Origin: PVC group bacterium | Lineage (GTDB): Bacteria; Verrucomicrobiota; Kiritimatiellia; CAIKKV01; CAITUY01 | NCBI GenBank assembly: GCA_945870225.1 | Contig: CAMBRF010000017.1 | Location: forward strand, 1 to 64,000 | Length of the DNA: 64,000 nt | Reading direction: 5' to 3' | In this document: piece after piece, positions 38,609-47,593 of the stretch | How positions within the stretch are numbered: position 1 is the stretch's first letter | Layout of the letters: every line of letters starts with the position of its first letter | Made by a program: the position numbers and the translations under genes | The notes under the pieces: model-generated | Seen by the model: the letters and a program-made list of their open reading frames with translations, nothing else | Database searches by the model: none | Told to the model about the DNA's origin: nothing

Positions 38609-40642
38609 TTAGCAACCTGCGCTTTTCTTTTTCGGGGTGGCGGGGGGGGCCGGAGGCGGGGCTGGCGCTGCCGGGGTGTGCACGGGTGTTGCCGGCTTCA
38701 CGACCGGACCCGGTGCCGTTGTCATCGGCATGGTGGCGGCCTGTGGCGCTTGGAAGTCGTTCCAGTAAGCCTCGAGCCCTCCGAAAAGCGCCTTGATCGG
38801 ACGCGGGGTCTTCTGGGAAAGGATACCGCCAACCGCCATGGCAAGGGACCCGTCACGATCAACCAGGATAAGCGGAACGGTGCCGTTCAGATAAGCGGGA
38901 TTGGCAATGACCTCGGCAATATCGGCATTGGCCGATCCCGGGATGTTGAAATCGGAGAACTGGGCCGGCGGCCGGATATCGACGATCTCGAAGGTTCCGG
39001 GCAGGTCCATGATCAGGCGCTTAAGTTCCGCGACGGCGAGGCGCTCGGGAAGTCTGACCGCCCGCACGGGGGCCGCCGGCGCGTGGCTGCCGGCTCCGGC
39101 TGCGCTCAATGTGGGCAAGCCTGCGGCAATCCACGCCTCGCTGCCGCCTTCCATGTTGAAGACGTGCTTGAAGCCGAGTTTACGCAACACCGAGGCCCCC
39201 ATGCTGGAGCGATAGGCGGAGTTGCAGACCGTGAGAACCGGCATCTCCTTGGATAGACGCTTGCTGTCGACGAACATCCTGTTCAGCGGGATGTTGAGCA
39301 CATTGCCAATCCTTAGCGCCATCCATTCGCTCGGGAGACGAACATCCACCACAATCGGAGCCGTCCCGGCCTGCATCTGCTGGTAGAGATCCTGCGGTTT
39401 CAAAAGCTTGAGAGATCCGACCGGCAGGTTGGCCTGTTTCCATCCGTCGAGGCCCCCTTGCAGAAACCCGACCGGTGCATCGTAGCCGATGCGTTTCAGG
39501 CGGAACGCCGCCTCTAGGACCTCGGCCTCCGACCCCACCAGTGCAAACGGCTCACCCCAGGGAATCATGATGCCCGTCCATGTTTCGAACCGGCCCCGTA
39601 TGCCGATGCTGATGGCGTTCTGCGGATGCGCCGCCGCAAACGGGTTGGCGTCGCGCACGTCGATCAACCAGACCCCTTTCTGCATCTGGGCGGCCACCTC
39701 GGCGGCAGGCAGAGCCAGCGGCATGACCTTATCCCAGTCAACCAGCGGCGGCCCGTCGTGGTTCATCCTGGCATTGTGCTTGAAGTACTGGGGCGCATCG
39801 GGCAACCCGTCAATAACGGCCATGACGTAGGGCAGGAGCTCCTTGTGCTGAAGATACACATTCTCACGGCGTTGTTCGCCGATGGTGGAGACGGGCTTGT
39901 CGCTCAGGTGGGCCCCGCACAGCGAACCCGCGCCGTGGGCCGGAAAGAAGGGGGTTTCATCAGGAAGCTTGGAGAGCTTGTCCTTCCACGAGTGGAATCC
40001 CATCTCGGCCAGGGCCGCCGCGCTCATCCCTTCACCCATCAGGTCGGGCCGCCCGACACTGCCGATGAAAAGCGTGTCACCCGTAAGGACCAGCTTCGGG
40101 CTCTTTGCGTCTGCGGGGTGGAAGACATAGAGACAGGTGCCGTCGGGGGTATGGCCGGGCGTAGTTACAATCATGCCGCGAACCTTTCCGAAGGTGATCG
40201 TATCGCCATCCTTGACAGGCTTATGCGGGTAACCGGCCTGGGTGGCTTCGTTAACGATGATCTCGGCTCCCGTGGCCTTCGCCAGTTCCATATGGCCAGC
40301 TACGAAATCCGCATGCGAATGGGTCAGGTAGACCTTGGTGATCTTGAGGCCCAGCTCCTTCGCATCCTTCAGGTAACGGCTGATATCCCGGGCCGGGTCG
40401 ATGATCAGGACTTCCCCGCCGCTGCCAATCAGATAGGAGTAATGCGAAAGGACGCCCAGGTTGTACTGGCGGAACACGAAGTCAGCGGACTTTTGCTCGG
40501 TCTCCTTAACCAGTTGGACACTGGCGGCTTCGTCACCATGTGTTGCGGCTTCCGCATCACCCGGCAAACCGGCTGCGCGCGCCGAAGCGGCGGCGAGCAG
40601 CGTCCCCATCCATAGACAAACAGTCCAAAACGATATTTTCAT
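38609..40642 (-). CDS. Exported persulfide-dioxygenase-like metallo-beta-lactamase fold protein with three rhodanese domains
   Basis: 677 residues. A signal peptide (ending AAASARA) is followed by an MBL domain with THSHADFVAGH, PGHTPDGT and TGDTLFIG; the last His of HxHxDH is Phe, as in some mononuclear-iron ETHE1-like proteins, whose iron needs His, His and Asp only. Three rhodanese domains follow; only the middle one keeps a catalytic Cys (LTVCNSAYRS). A Pro/Ala-rich linker leads to a terminal Cys (KKKSAGC). Probably oxidises or relays persulfide sulfur in the periplasm. Confidence 0.85.
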   Translation of the reverse strand: MKISFWTVCLWMGTLLAAASARAAGLPGDAEAATHGDEAASVQLVKETEQKSADFVFRQYNLGVLSHYSYLIGSGGEVLIIDPARDISRYLKDAKELGLKITKVYLTHSHADFVAGHMELAKATGAEIIVNEATQAGYPHKPVKDGDTITFGKVRGMIVTTPGHTPDGTCLYVFHPADAKSPKLVLTGDTLFIGSVGRPDLMGEGMSAAALAEMGFHSWKDKLSKLPDETPFFPAHGAGSLCGAHLSDKPVSTIGEQRRENVYLQHKELLPYVMAVIDGLPDAPQYFKHNARMNHDGPPLVDWDKVMPLALPAAEVAAQMQKGVWLIDVRDANPFAAAHPQNAISIGIRGRFETWTGIMIPWGEPFALVGSEAEVLEAAFRLKRIGYDAPVGFLQGGLDGWKQANLPVGSLKLLKPQDLYQQMQAGTAPIVVDVRLPSEWMALRIGNVLNIPLNRMFVDSKRLSKEMPVLTVCNSAYRSSMGASVLRKLGFKHVFNMEGGSEAWIAAGLPTLSAAGAGSHAPAAPVRAVRLPERLAVAELKRLIMDLPGTFEIVDIRPPAQFSDFNIPGSANADIAEVIANPAYLNGTVPLILVDRDGSLAMAVGGILSQKTPRPIKALFGGLEAYWNDFQAPQAATMPMTTAPGPVVKPATPVHTPAAPAPPPAPPATPKKKSAGC

Positions 40643-40732
40643 GCGCCTACTCCTTAATCCAGCTTCATATTACGCCGCCACGCCGTTTACTTTAGTTTCA
40701 CAGGCGTTTTAGTCAAGCTGAGTCTTGGGTCG

Positions 40733-40897
40733 TCAGAACCCTCTGGCCGACAGTCCCCCGATCAGCATGCCGAACAGCGTGCTGACCCAAGGGTTTGATG
40801 TAATCGGGCAGGTTCCGGTGGAACAACCGACGAACCTGTACACGGCGAAACCCAAAAGACCTCCCACCACGACACCTATCACGGTTCGAATAATCAT
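40733..40897 (-). CDS. Mini membrane protein, DUF6132-like
   Basis: 54 residues from ATG 40897 (GAGAGGTG site). One or two short hydrophobic segments (IIRTVIGVVVGGLLGFAVY) flank the conserved CSTGTCPIT motif, typical of small proteins encoded near sulfur-trafficking genes. It sits 16 nt after the thioredoxin gene. Function unknown; the paired Cys suggest thiol or metal binding. The ORF-track start at 40969 overlaps trx and is less likely. Confidence 0.75.
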   Translation of the reverse strand: MIIRTVIGVVVGGLLGFAVYRFVGCSTGTCPITSNPWVSTLFGMLIGGLSARGF

Positions 40898-40913
40898 GAG
40901 CCACCTCTCTTTT

Positions 40914-41276
40914 TTATGCACTGCATCCGCAAACACCCACCCGCATCGGCGAGATCGCCACCGCTTCAAGTTTTTCCCGCAAGGCGCCGGCCGAGGGCAG
41001 GCCGACCACCGTATCGACCGCTTTCCCGTCCTTAAAGAACATCAGCGTGGGAACGCCGCGGATGCGATAGTCGTTCGCCAGCTGTGGAGCATCATCCACG
41101 TTGATCTTCACGACCTTCAGGCGGCTGTCATATGTTTTCGCCACGCCTTCCAATACCGGGGCCAGCATTTTGCAGGGGCCGCACCACGGGGCATAGAAAT
41201 CGACCAGTACCGGCACATCGGACTCGATAACCTCGCCGTTAAACTCAGTTTCCCGCAATTCCTTCACTTTACTCAT
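40914..41276 (-). CDS. trxA: Thioredoxin with a C-terminal CGC tail
   Basis: 120 residues. Thioredoxin fold with active site APWCGPCKML and cis-Pro RGVPTLMFF. After the normal end, about ten more residues carry VGVCGCSA, an additional CxC pair not found in standard thioredoxins. Fits a role passing electrons or sulfur between sulfur-operon partners, and could also serve ArsC. GAGGATGAG ribosome site. Confidence 0.93.
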   Translation of the reverse strand: MSKVKELRETEFNGEVIESDVPVLVDFYAPWCGPCKMLAPVLEGVAKTYDSRLKVVKINVDDAPQLANDYRIRGVPTLMFFKDGKAVDTVVGLPSAGALREKLEAVAISPMRVGVCGCSA

Positions 41277-41371
41277 GATCTCATCCTCCTTCGGGACTTA
41301 TTGTCCTCTGTATAGGTTAGAGCCGTGAGTCGGGAAAAGGTTACAAGGTTTTTGGCGGGTTCCTGAACCGG

Positions 41372-41692
41372 CTATCGTTTGGTCGGATTCCGCCGGCTTT
41401 TTTTGGCCGGGCCGGCTTCTTTCCAGCAATCGCGCAGGGCCGAGTGCAGGCGGTCGCGAAACTCGATGGGCAATTCACAGGGTTCGGTATCACGGTAGAG
41501 GGTGATCGTCTTGCGGACATTATCCACGACCACCTGGCAGGGATTGCAGTGCTCAAGATGGGCTTCCAATTCCTTGCAGACCGCAGGATCCACGCCGCCG
41601 TCCACATAATCGTTCAGCAAGGCAAGCAACTCGCCGCAGGTGGCCCCGTTCTTGCCGCCGAGGGTATGGGTCTGGGTAGGTTTCTTAGTCAT
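41372..41692 (-). CDS. Zinc-finger anti-sigma factor
   Basis: 106 residues from ATG 41692, which overlaps the sigma-factor gene by 8 nt. Contains ATCGELLALLNDYVDGGVD..., then HLEHCNPC: the HxxxCxxC anti-sigma zinc-finger (ZAS) motif. No membrane helix is present, so it is probably a soluble, redox-sensitive anti-sigma (RsrA/ChrR-like) that releases its sigma on thiol oxidation. This suits the following thioredoxin gene. The longer ORF-track frame is a shadow of the sigma gene. Confidence 0.85.
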   Translation of the reverse strand: MTKKPTQTHTLGGKNGATCGELLALLNDYVDGGVDPAVCKELEAHLEHCNPCQVVVDNVRKTITLYRDTEPCELPIEFRDRLHSALRDCWKEAGPAKKSRRNPTKR

Positions 41693-42371
41693 GGACGTTC
41701 TCCTGTAGGGTGTGTCCGGCTGCGTGGCTGTGGGCGTCTGGTTTGTATTGGCGTTGTTCGTCACCAAAGAGGCGAGTGAGGCGTTCGCGCAACTGCAGGC
41801 GTGCGCGCAACAGCCGCACCTTGACATTGGCCTCGCTGATTCCCAGCGCCTTGGCCGTGTCCCGGACGGAGACCTCCTCGACATCCCGGAGCAAAAAGAC
41901 GGCGCGATGGTTAGAATCCAGTTCGGCGATGGCGGCATCGAGTGCCTGATGCGTTTCGGCGCGCTGAGCCAGACGGTCGGGCGTCTCGCGCCAGTCGGCG
42001 ATGTATTCAGGGTGGGGGATATGTCCGTCATCATCGGGAGCGGTGGCTTGATCGAGCGAGGTGGTGGGCAGACCGCGACGTTTGCGCACAACCTTCAGGG
42101 CGGCGTTGGCCGCAATCGTGGAAAGCCAGGTGGAGAATGCCGCGCCCTCCCGGAATCCGGCGAGGTTTGTTATCGCGCTGAGAAAGGTCTGCTGTGTCAC
42201 GTCCTGAGCCTCGTGCTCGGAACCCGTCAGGCGGCGGGCGAGACCGTAGATTCGGCGTTCATGGCGTTTGACCAGGCTCTCGAACGCGGTCAGGTCACCC
42301 TTCTTGGCGGCGCGGACCAACGACTGATCGTCCGGGAGGGATGGCTCATGTTCATGGGAGGAAGAGTTCAT
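41685..42371 (-). CDS. ECF RNA polymerase sigma factor
   Basis: 228 residues from ATG 42371. Region 2: HERRIYGLARRLTGSEHEAQDVTQQTFLSA with the core-binding and -10 residues; region 4: SNHRAVFLLRDVEEVSVRDTAKALGISEANVKVRLLRAR. Adjacent, overlapping anti-sigma gene implies control by sequestration. The C-terminal ~30 residues (QRQYKPDAHSHAAGH) are His-rich. Leads a minus-strand set of thiol/sulfur genes, which it may transcribe. Confidence 0.92.
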   Translation of the reverse strand: MNSSSHEHEPSLPDDQSLVRAAKKGDLTAFESLVKRHERRIYGLARRLTGSEHEAQDVTQQTFLSAITNLAGFREGAAFSTWLSTIAANAALKVVRKRRGLPTTSLDQATAPDDDGHIPHPEYIADWRETPDRLAQRAETHQALDAAIAELDSNHRAVFLLRDVEEVSVRDTAKALGISEANVKVRLLRARLQLRERLTRLFGDEQRQYKPDAHSHAAGHTLQENVHD

Positions 42372-42667
42372 AGTCCATCTCTCAGAATAGAAACTCATCC
42401 GGGCTGGCGGCGCGAGGGGCATCCTCTCTCAGTCCCTGCCTGTATGCGGCGTAAGGTGTGGTTCGTCGCTTATTCATTCGAATCGCGCAAACCTTGCCAA
42501 AGAGAAAGCCGCGCGACAAGCGAAACGTCCAGAGAAGCCAGGTTGATAGCGTCTCCGAAAAGACCACAGGTCACGGAGAAGTTTCCTTTCAGTGGCAGTT
42601 TGCGCAAAGCAGCTCTTTCTTCTTCAATAGCTTGAACTTCCGGGCCTGGCTGCCGTATGGTTCTGTC

Positions 42668-44554
42668 ATGAACATTCTGACCCGGACTACTGGAACCGCC
42701 GGACTGGTCCTCCTTTCGCTGGCGGTCTTGACGGTGGGATTGACCACGGACTTCGGCATGGTGAAGGCCTATCGGCGCCTGTTGGCCGTGACGCAGCCGG
42801 ATGGCTCCCTGTTGTCCCCTTCCTCCTCAGCCCGCCGGGTGTCCGCCGCCGACCGGCTGATCCTGGATGGCGATGCCACCCGCCCGTCGAAGGTTCTCCG
42901 TCAGCGCGCCATCTGGGAAGCCGCCCCGACCAACAAGGTCTTTTTTCACCACTACCTCACGATCCTTCTCTCGGATTACAACACCCTGGAGGCCTCTCCG
43001 GCTGCTTGCTACGCTAAGCTGGCTGCGGAGATTGAGGCGGGTCGGTCGGTCGATCCGAACAACGCGCGGCTGGATTTCGTTCTGGCGGCGAAGCTGCTGG
43101 AACAGGCGATGGAATCCAAGACCGCCGTCACCGGAGTCACCGCCGATGGCAAGGCGAAGGTGCGGTCGGAGCAGGTGGTGAAGGACCGCGCGAAGCTCGC
43201 TGAAGCCATGACCCTTCTGGAGCGGGGCTTAAAACGGCCGGTCTATCGTCGCTATGTGGGCAATATGCTGGCGGCACGGCTGGCGATTCTCGGTCCACCC
43301 GAATCGTTGTCGGACCAGATGCTGCAGCTTAATCTTGTCGCGGAGACCCCCATGCCCGATCTGCCCCTGATGCGGAACCTCGCCCGGGGCGCCGGCGCCT
43401 ATGCGGCGGTGCTGATCGAGGAAAAGCGGACGAACGAGGCCCAGTACTTCCTCGACGTCTGGAAACCGCTGGCCCTGAAGCTGACCGCCGACAGTTTTGC
43501 GCTGATGGACGTGCTGATGGCCGCCGCGATCGTCAAGGAAGCCGAACTGAGGGTGCCGGAATTGTATGCCCGACTGGGAATGGCCGCGAAGGCCGACGCG
43601 GTGCGTGCGGAGACCCGCGCCTTGACCACGCCGCTGGTGGCGTGGAATCGCGCTCGTTCCGCCTTCCAGACCGATCCGGCGGTTCGCCTGCGGCGCGAGG
43701 CCTTCGCCCGGCACACCGGGATTCTGGCCACCATGCTGCTGCCGGCGCTGACGGAGTATCCTTCGGCGGCGGAACTCGCCCCGAACCGGTTGCTGGATTA
43801 TGTCCTGATCGAGGACCTTTTCCTAACCGGCGTGGCGCTCCTGATGCTGGTGGCGATGCTGGCGGGTCTGATCTGGCTGCGGTATCTGCGCCGGAAACTG
43901 CCGGCGGCTGACCTGGCGGCTGGCGGGGTTCCCTGGCGGCAGGCAGTCGTCCGGGTCTGGTGGTGCGTGGTCCTGCCCGTTCTGGTCTATCTGGTGATCA
44001 CCCGGTTCACCACCCTGGGTGGGCGGATCTACGGGTTGCCTTACGTCTGGCCGCGGCTGGTTTTCCAGTTGGGGATGCTGGGGGTGACGATGGTGCTGAT
44101 CAGCACGCTCTACCAAGGATCTTTGACTTCTACACGCATCCATAGTGGGTCCCCGCTGCTTGTAGTGCTGACCCTTGGCGTGATGGTGGGGACGCTTCTC
44201 CTGCCGGTGAGCTGGCTCACGGCGGAGCATAAGACGGCCTCGTTGGTGGCGATGGCGGTACCCTTGATGATTCTTGTGGGGTCGGGCGTGTGGCGGATCA
44301 TTCAATGGCGGGCGTCCCTCCGGCGGTCAACGCCGGCCTTGCGTTATGAAGGCGTGGCCGTGATGGTCCTGATGCTGGGACTGGGCGTGATGGTGCTGAC
44401 GCTGGGAGCGCACCGTGTGTTGCGGGTCGAAGAGCGGCGTTATGTCAGTCAGGAAACGCTGCTCAGGGTTGATCCCGCACAGGGAGGCTTTACCGTGGCC
44501 GAAGCGCGTCTGGCGAAGTCACTCCGCGATCAGGTGTTGAAGGTCAATAAATGA
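42668..44554 (+). CDS. Large membrane protein of unknown function
   Basis: About 628 residues from ATG 42668 (no clear ribosome site; an ORF start at 42458 is less likely). One N-terminal membrane helix (AGLVLLSLAVLTVGL), a ~350-residue mostly helical region probably in the periplasm, then five or six membrane helices from about residue 385 on. No recognised motif. Overlaps thiL by 4 nt, hence co-translated with it, and divergent from the ECF sigma gene. Confidence 0.7.
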   Translation: MNILTRTTGTAGLVLLSLAVLTVGLTTDFGMVKAYRRLLAVTQPDGSLLSPSSSARRVSAADRLILDGDATRPSKVLRQRAIWEAAPTNKVFFHHYLTILLSDYNTLEASPAACYAKLAAEIEAGRSVDPNNARLDFVLAAKLLEQAMESKTAVTGVTADGKAKVRSEQVVKDRAKLAEAMTLLERGLKRPVYRRYVGNMLAARLAILGPPESLSDQMLQLNLVAETPMPDLPLMRNLARGAGAYAAVLIEEKRTNEAQYFLDVWKPLALKLTADSFALMDVLMAAAIVKEAELRVPELYARLGMAAKADAVRAETRALTTPLVAWNRARSAFQTDPAVRLRREAFARHTGILATMLLPALTEYPSAAELAPNRLLDYVLIEDLFLTGVALLMLVAMLAGLIWLRYLRRKLPAADLAAGGVPWRQAVVRVWWCVVLPVLVYLVITRFTTLGGRIYGLPYVWPRLVFQLGMLGVTMVLISTLYQGSLTSTRIHSGSPLLVVLTLGVMVGTLLLPVSWLTAEHKTASLVAMAVPLMILVGSGVWRIIQWRASLRRSTPALRYEGVAVMVLMLGLGVMVLTLGAHRVLRVEERRYVSQETLLRVDPAQGGFTVAEARLAKSLRDQVLKVNK

Positions 44555-45489
44555 AAACTATTCAGGCGCTCGGCGAAAATCAGCTTATTGCCCGGCTCCG
44601 GCGGCTGGTCCCCGGCCGTGCGGATGTGGTGACCGGCATCGGCGACGATTGTGCGGTGGTCCGTGCCGGACGCGGCGCGCCGTTCGATTGGTTGCTTAAA
44701 AGCGATCCGGTGATCGAAGGGGTTCACTTCTCGCCCCAAGCGAAGCCCGAGGCAGTGGGGCACAAAGCCATGGGCCGGGTGCTGAGCGACCTGGCCGCCA
44801 TGGGCGGCGAACCCCTTTGGATCCTGATTGATCTGGTGGCGCCCGCCAATACGCCGGTCAGCCGCCTTGAACGGATCTATCGCGGGGCCGCCCGTCTGGC
44901 CCGGAGGAACGGGGTGGCGATTGTGGGCGGCGACATGGCTCGCGGTCCGGTCCTGGAACTGCATGTGTTTGCCGTGGGCCGGGTGCCGCGGGGACAGGCG
45001 GTGCTTCGGTCCGGGGCAAAACCGGGTGATGTGATCTATGTGACCGGCTCGCTCGGGGGGAGCCTGGCCGGGCGGCACCTTGTGTTTGAGCCGCGCCTGA
45101 CGGAGGGGCAATGGTTGGTCGGGAAGCGTTGGGCCACGGCGATGATGGATGTGAGTGACGGACTGGCGGCGGATGTGCCGCGGTTGGCTGCCGCCAGCGG
45201 GGTGGGGGCGGTCTTGGAGGCGGGGCGTATTCCGGTATCTGCCGCCGCCCGCCGGGCGAAAAAAGGCCTGACACCGCTTGAGCATGCCTTGGGGGATGGC
45301 GAGGACTTCGAGTTGCTGTTTACGGTCAAGGCCGGCAGGGCCGCCGCCTTCGAGAAAGCCTGGAAGGCGAAGTTCAAGCTGCGCTGTACCCGCATCGGGC
45401 ATGTCACCCGCAAGGCCGGGATAAGTCTGGAGGCGGCAGGAAAGGCTCATCCCCTGACTCAACACGGCTACGATCATTTCCGATCTTAG
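44551..45489 (+). CDS. thiL: Thiamine-monophosphate kinase
   Basis: 312 residues. ATP-dependent phosphorylation of thiamine monophosphate to the diphosphate. Mg/ATP motifs TGIGDDCAVV, KSDPVIEGVHF, LSDLAAMGGEPLWI, VGGDMARG, MMDVSDGLAADVPRLA and LGDGEDFELLFT, all in ThiL order. ATG 44551 overlaps the preceding stop. Confidence 0.95.
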   Translation: MKTIQALGENQLIARLRRLVPGRADVVTGIGDDCAVVRAGRGAPFDWLLKSDPVIEGVHFSPQAKPEAVGHKAMGRVLSDLAAMGGEPLWILIDLVAPANTPVSRLERIYRGAARLARRNGVAIVGGDMARGPVLELHVFAVGRVPRGQAVLRSGAKPGDVIYVTGSLGGSLAGRHLVFEPRLTEGQWLVGKRWATAMMDVSDGLAADVPRLAAASGVGAVLEAGRIPVSAAARRAKKGLTPLEHALGDGEDFELLFTVKAGRAAAFEKAWKAKFKLRCTRIGHVTRKAGISLEAAGKAHPLTQHGYDHFRS

Positions 45490-45545
45490 GAGTCTGCCTT
45501 AATGCCGTTTCACCTAACCCGGCATCGCCGGAATCAAAGTGAAGA

Positions 45546-45681
45546 GTTTGAACAGAAGCCGCGAAGCACGCGAAGTGCTGCGGCGAAGATGCCGCAGCAT
45601 AGATTGGGCACCCGGAATTTCCTGCATGCGCGGTATCTTTGCCGCGCATGCCTTTGCGGCCTTCGCGACTTCTGTTCAAAC
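45546..45681. repeat. Nested triple-hairpin dispersed repeat between thiL and tsaE
   Basis: Outer arms of 21 nt (45546-45566 and 45661-45681, core GTTTGAACAGAAG.CGCGAAG, one mismatch) enclose two further stems: TGCTGCGGC/GCCGCAGCA and GCATGCGCGG/CCGCGCATGC. The outer arm is nearly the same as that of the element at 62109. No ORF is supported in the spacer. Confidence 0.75.
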
Positions 45682-45782
45682 GTCTCTCTTTTCCTTAGAA
45701 GAATGTTGTCTTGCGCACCCTGGTTTTCACCCCAGCTCTCCTTTCTGGATTCCTTGGGGCGAATTCGATAGGCTCTTTACCG

Positions 45783-46226
45783 ATGTCCTTCGTTCTCACA
45801 GTCACGTCGCACAGTGTGGCCGACACGCACAAGCTGGCCCGGCATTTGTTGAGGCAGTTGCCGGGGCGGGCCGTGTTGGCGTTGCACGGGGATCTTGGCA
45901 GCGGAAAAACCTGCTTTGTGCAGGGATTGGCGGCGGCGCTGGGGGTCAACCGGCCGGTGACCAGTCCCACCTTCACGCTCATTCACGAATACCGGGGCGA
46001 CCGGCCTCTGGTGCATGTGGACCTGTATCGCATCCGCGACTCCGGCGACGCCCTCAATCTGGGTCTGGAGGAGTATTTCGATAGCGATGGCATTGCGGCC
46101 ATTGAATGGGCGGAGCGGGCAGCGGAAATTTTCCCCGCCCACACCATCCATCTTCATTTCGAGGCGCTCCCTGACCTCCACGCCCGCCAGATCACCATCC
46201 ACTCCCCGCTGGCGTTGAAGCTATAG
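45783..46226 (+). CDS. tsaE: tRNA threonylcarbamoyladenosine biosynthesis ATPase TsaE
   Basis: 147 residues from ATG 45783. Walker A ALHGDLGSGKTCF, followed by VTSPTFTLIHEYRG and VHVDLYRI, the TsaE/YjeE signatures, then IEWAERA. Partner of TsaB/TsaD in t6A37 synthesis. The ORF-track start at 45711 runs into the repeat. Confidence 0.94.
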   Translation: MSFVLTVTSHSVADTHKLARHLLRQLPGRAVLALHGDLGSGKTCFVQGLAAALGVNRPVTSPTFTLIHEYRGDRPLVHVDLYRIRDSGDALNLGLEEYFDSDGIAAIEWAERAAEIFPAHTIHLHFEALPDLHARQITIHSPLALKL

Positions 46227-46309
46227 CCGCGTGCTCTGCCATTGCATCATGACATCGGCTGCGCTAGCATACTCCGCAGTTTTCACGGACGAACCCATGG
46301 GGTGACAGC

Positions 46310-47593
46310 ATGTTGGACATCAAGATAATCAGGGAACATGAAGAGGTGGTGCGTCAGGGGTTGGCGGCTCGCGGCGCCCCGACGGACTTTCTGGATGCTG
46401 TCGTGGCGGACGACAGGCAGCGCCGCGCCTTGGTAACCGAGGTCGAGACCCTCAAGAATCAACGCAATACGGTTTCCAAACAGATCGGCGTTCTCAAAAG
46501 CAAAGGACAGGACACCACCGAGACACAAAAGGCGATGCGGGAGGTGGGCGATCTGATCAATCAGAAAGACGCCGAAGTGCGCGACCTCGAGGCCCGGTTG
46601 AAGGATAATCTCCTGCGGATTCCCAACCTGCCGCACAGCAGCCTGCCCGTCGGCCTCGACGCTTCCGCCAACGTGGTGGTGCGGACCTTCGGGGCGCCCC
46701 GGACCTTCGCGTTCCAGCCGAAGGGACATGTGGATGTTGGCGAGCGGCTGGGCATCTTCGACTTTGCGCGCGCCGCCCGGATGACCGGGTCGGGCTTTCC
46801 CCTGTTTCTCGGAATGGGGGCGAAGCTCCAGCGCGCCTTGATCCAGTTCATGCTGGACCTGCATGTGTCCGAGCATGGGTATACCGAAATGCTTCCGCCC
46901 TTTGTGGTGAATACCGCCTCGATGATCGGGACGGGCCAGCTGCCCAAGATGGCGGAGGATATGTACCATGCCACGGACGACCTGTGGCTGATCCCGACGG
47001 CGGAGGTGCCTGTGACCAACTACTACCGGGATGACATCATCGACCGGCCGCTGCCGGTTTATATGACCGCTTACACGCCGTGTTTCCGGCGCGAAGCCGG
47101 TTCCGCCGGCAAGGAGACCCGCGGCATCATCCGTGTTCACCAGTTCGACAAGGTCGAGATGGTGAAGTTTGTCGAACCCTCCACGTCGTATGCCGAGCTC
47201 GAGACGCTGCTGGCCAATGCCGAGGACGTGCTCAAGCGCCTGAACCTGCACTATCGCGTGCTTTCCCTGTGCACGGGCGACATCAGTTTCGCGGCGGCCA
47301 AGTGCTATGACATCGAACTCTGGGCGCCGGGTCAGAATGCCTGGCTGGAAGTGTCGTCCTGCAGCAACTTCGAATCGTTCCAGGCGCGGCGCGCGAACAT
47401 CCGGTACCGTCGGCCGGACGGCAAGGTTGACTTTGTCCACACCCTTAACGGTTCCGGAGTGGCGCTGGCGCGACTGGTCGTGGCGATCCTGGAAAACGGC
47501 CAGGAGGCTGACGGGTCGGTGACCCTGCCCGACGCCATTGTGCCCTACATGGGCGGCGTGCGGCGGCTGGAGGCGGGGGGAGTTATTGGTTGA
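46310..47593 (+). CDS. serS: Seryl-tRNA synthetase
   Basis: 427 residues, class II synthetase. N-terminal coiled-coil arm (VETLKNQRNTVSKQIG...), motif 2 PCFRREAGSAGKETRGIIRVHQFDKVEM, and motif 3 LNGSGVALARLVVAILE. TAEVP is the serine/ATP-pocket stretch. The stop codon falls inside the left arm of an inverted repeat shared with the tilS start region. Confidence 0.97.
   Translation: MLDIKIIREHEEVVRQGLAARGAPTDFLDAVVADDRQRRALVTEVETLKNQRNTVSKQIGVLKSKGQDTTETQKAMREVGDLINQKDAEVRDLEARLKDNLLRIPNLPHSSLPVGLDASANVVVRTFGAPRTFAFQPKGHVDVGERLGIFDFARAARMTGSGFPLFLGMGAKLQRALIQFMLDLHVSEHGYTEMLPPFVVNTASMIGTGQLPKMAEDMYHATDDLWLIPTAEVPVTNYYRDDIIDRPLPVYMTAYTPCFRREAGSAGKETRGIIRVHQFDKVEMVKFVEPSTSYAELETLLANAEDVLKRLNLHYRVLSLCTGDISFAAAKCYDIELWAPGQNAWLEVSSCSNFESFQARRANIRYRRPDGKVDFVHTLNGSGVALARLVVAILENGQEADGSVTLPDAIVPYMGGVRRLEAGGVIG

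Noticed and set aside
42372-42667. A gene or ncRNA between the ECF sigma gene and the membrane protein
   Set aside because: No ORF with a ribosome site and no clear hairpin; taken as a divergent promoter region.
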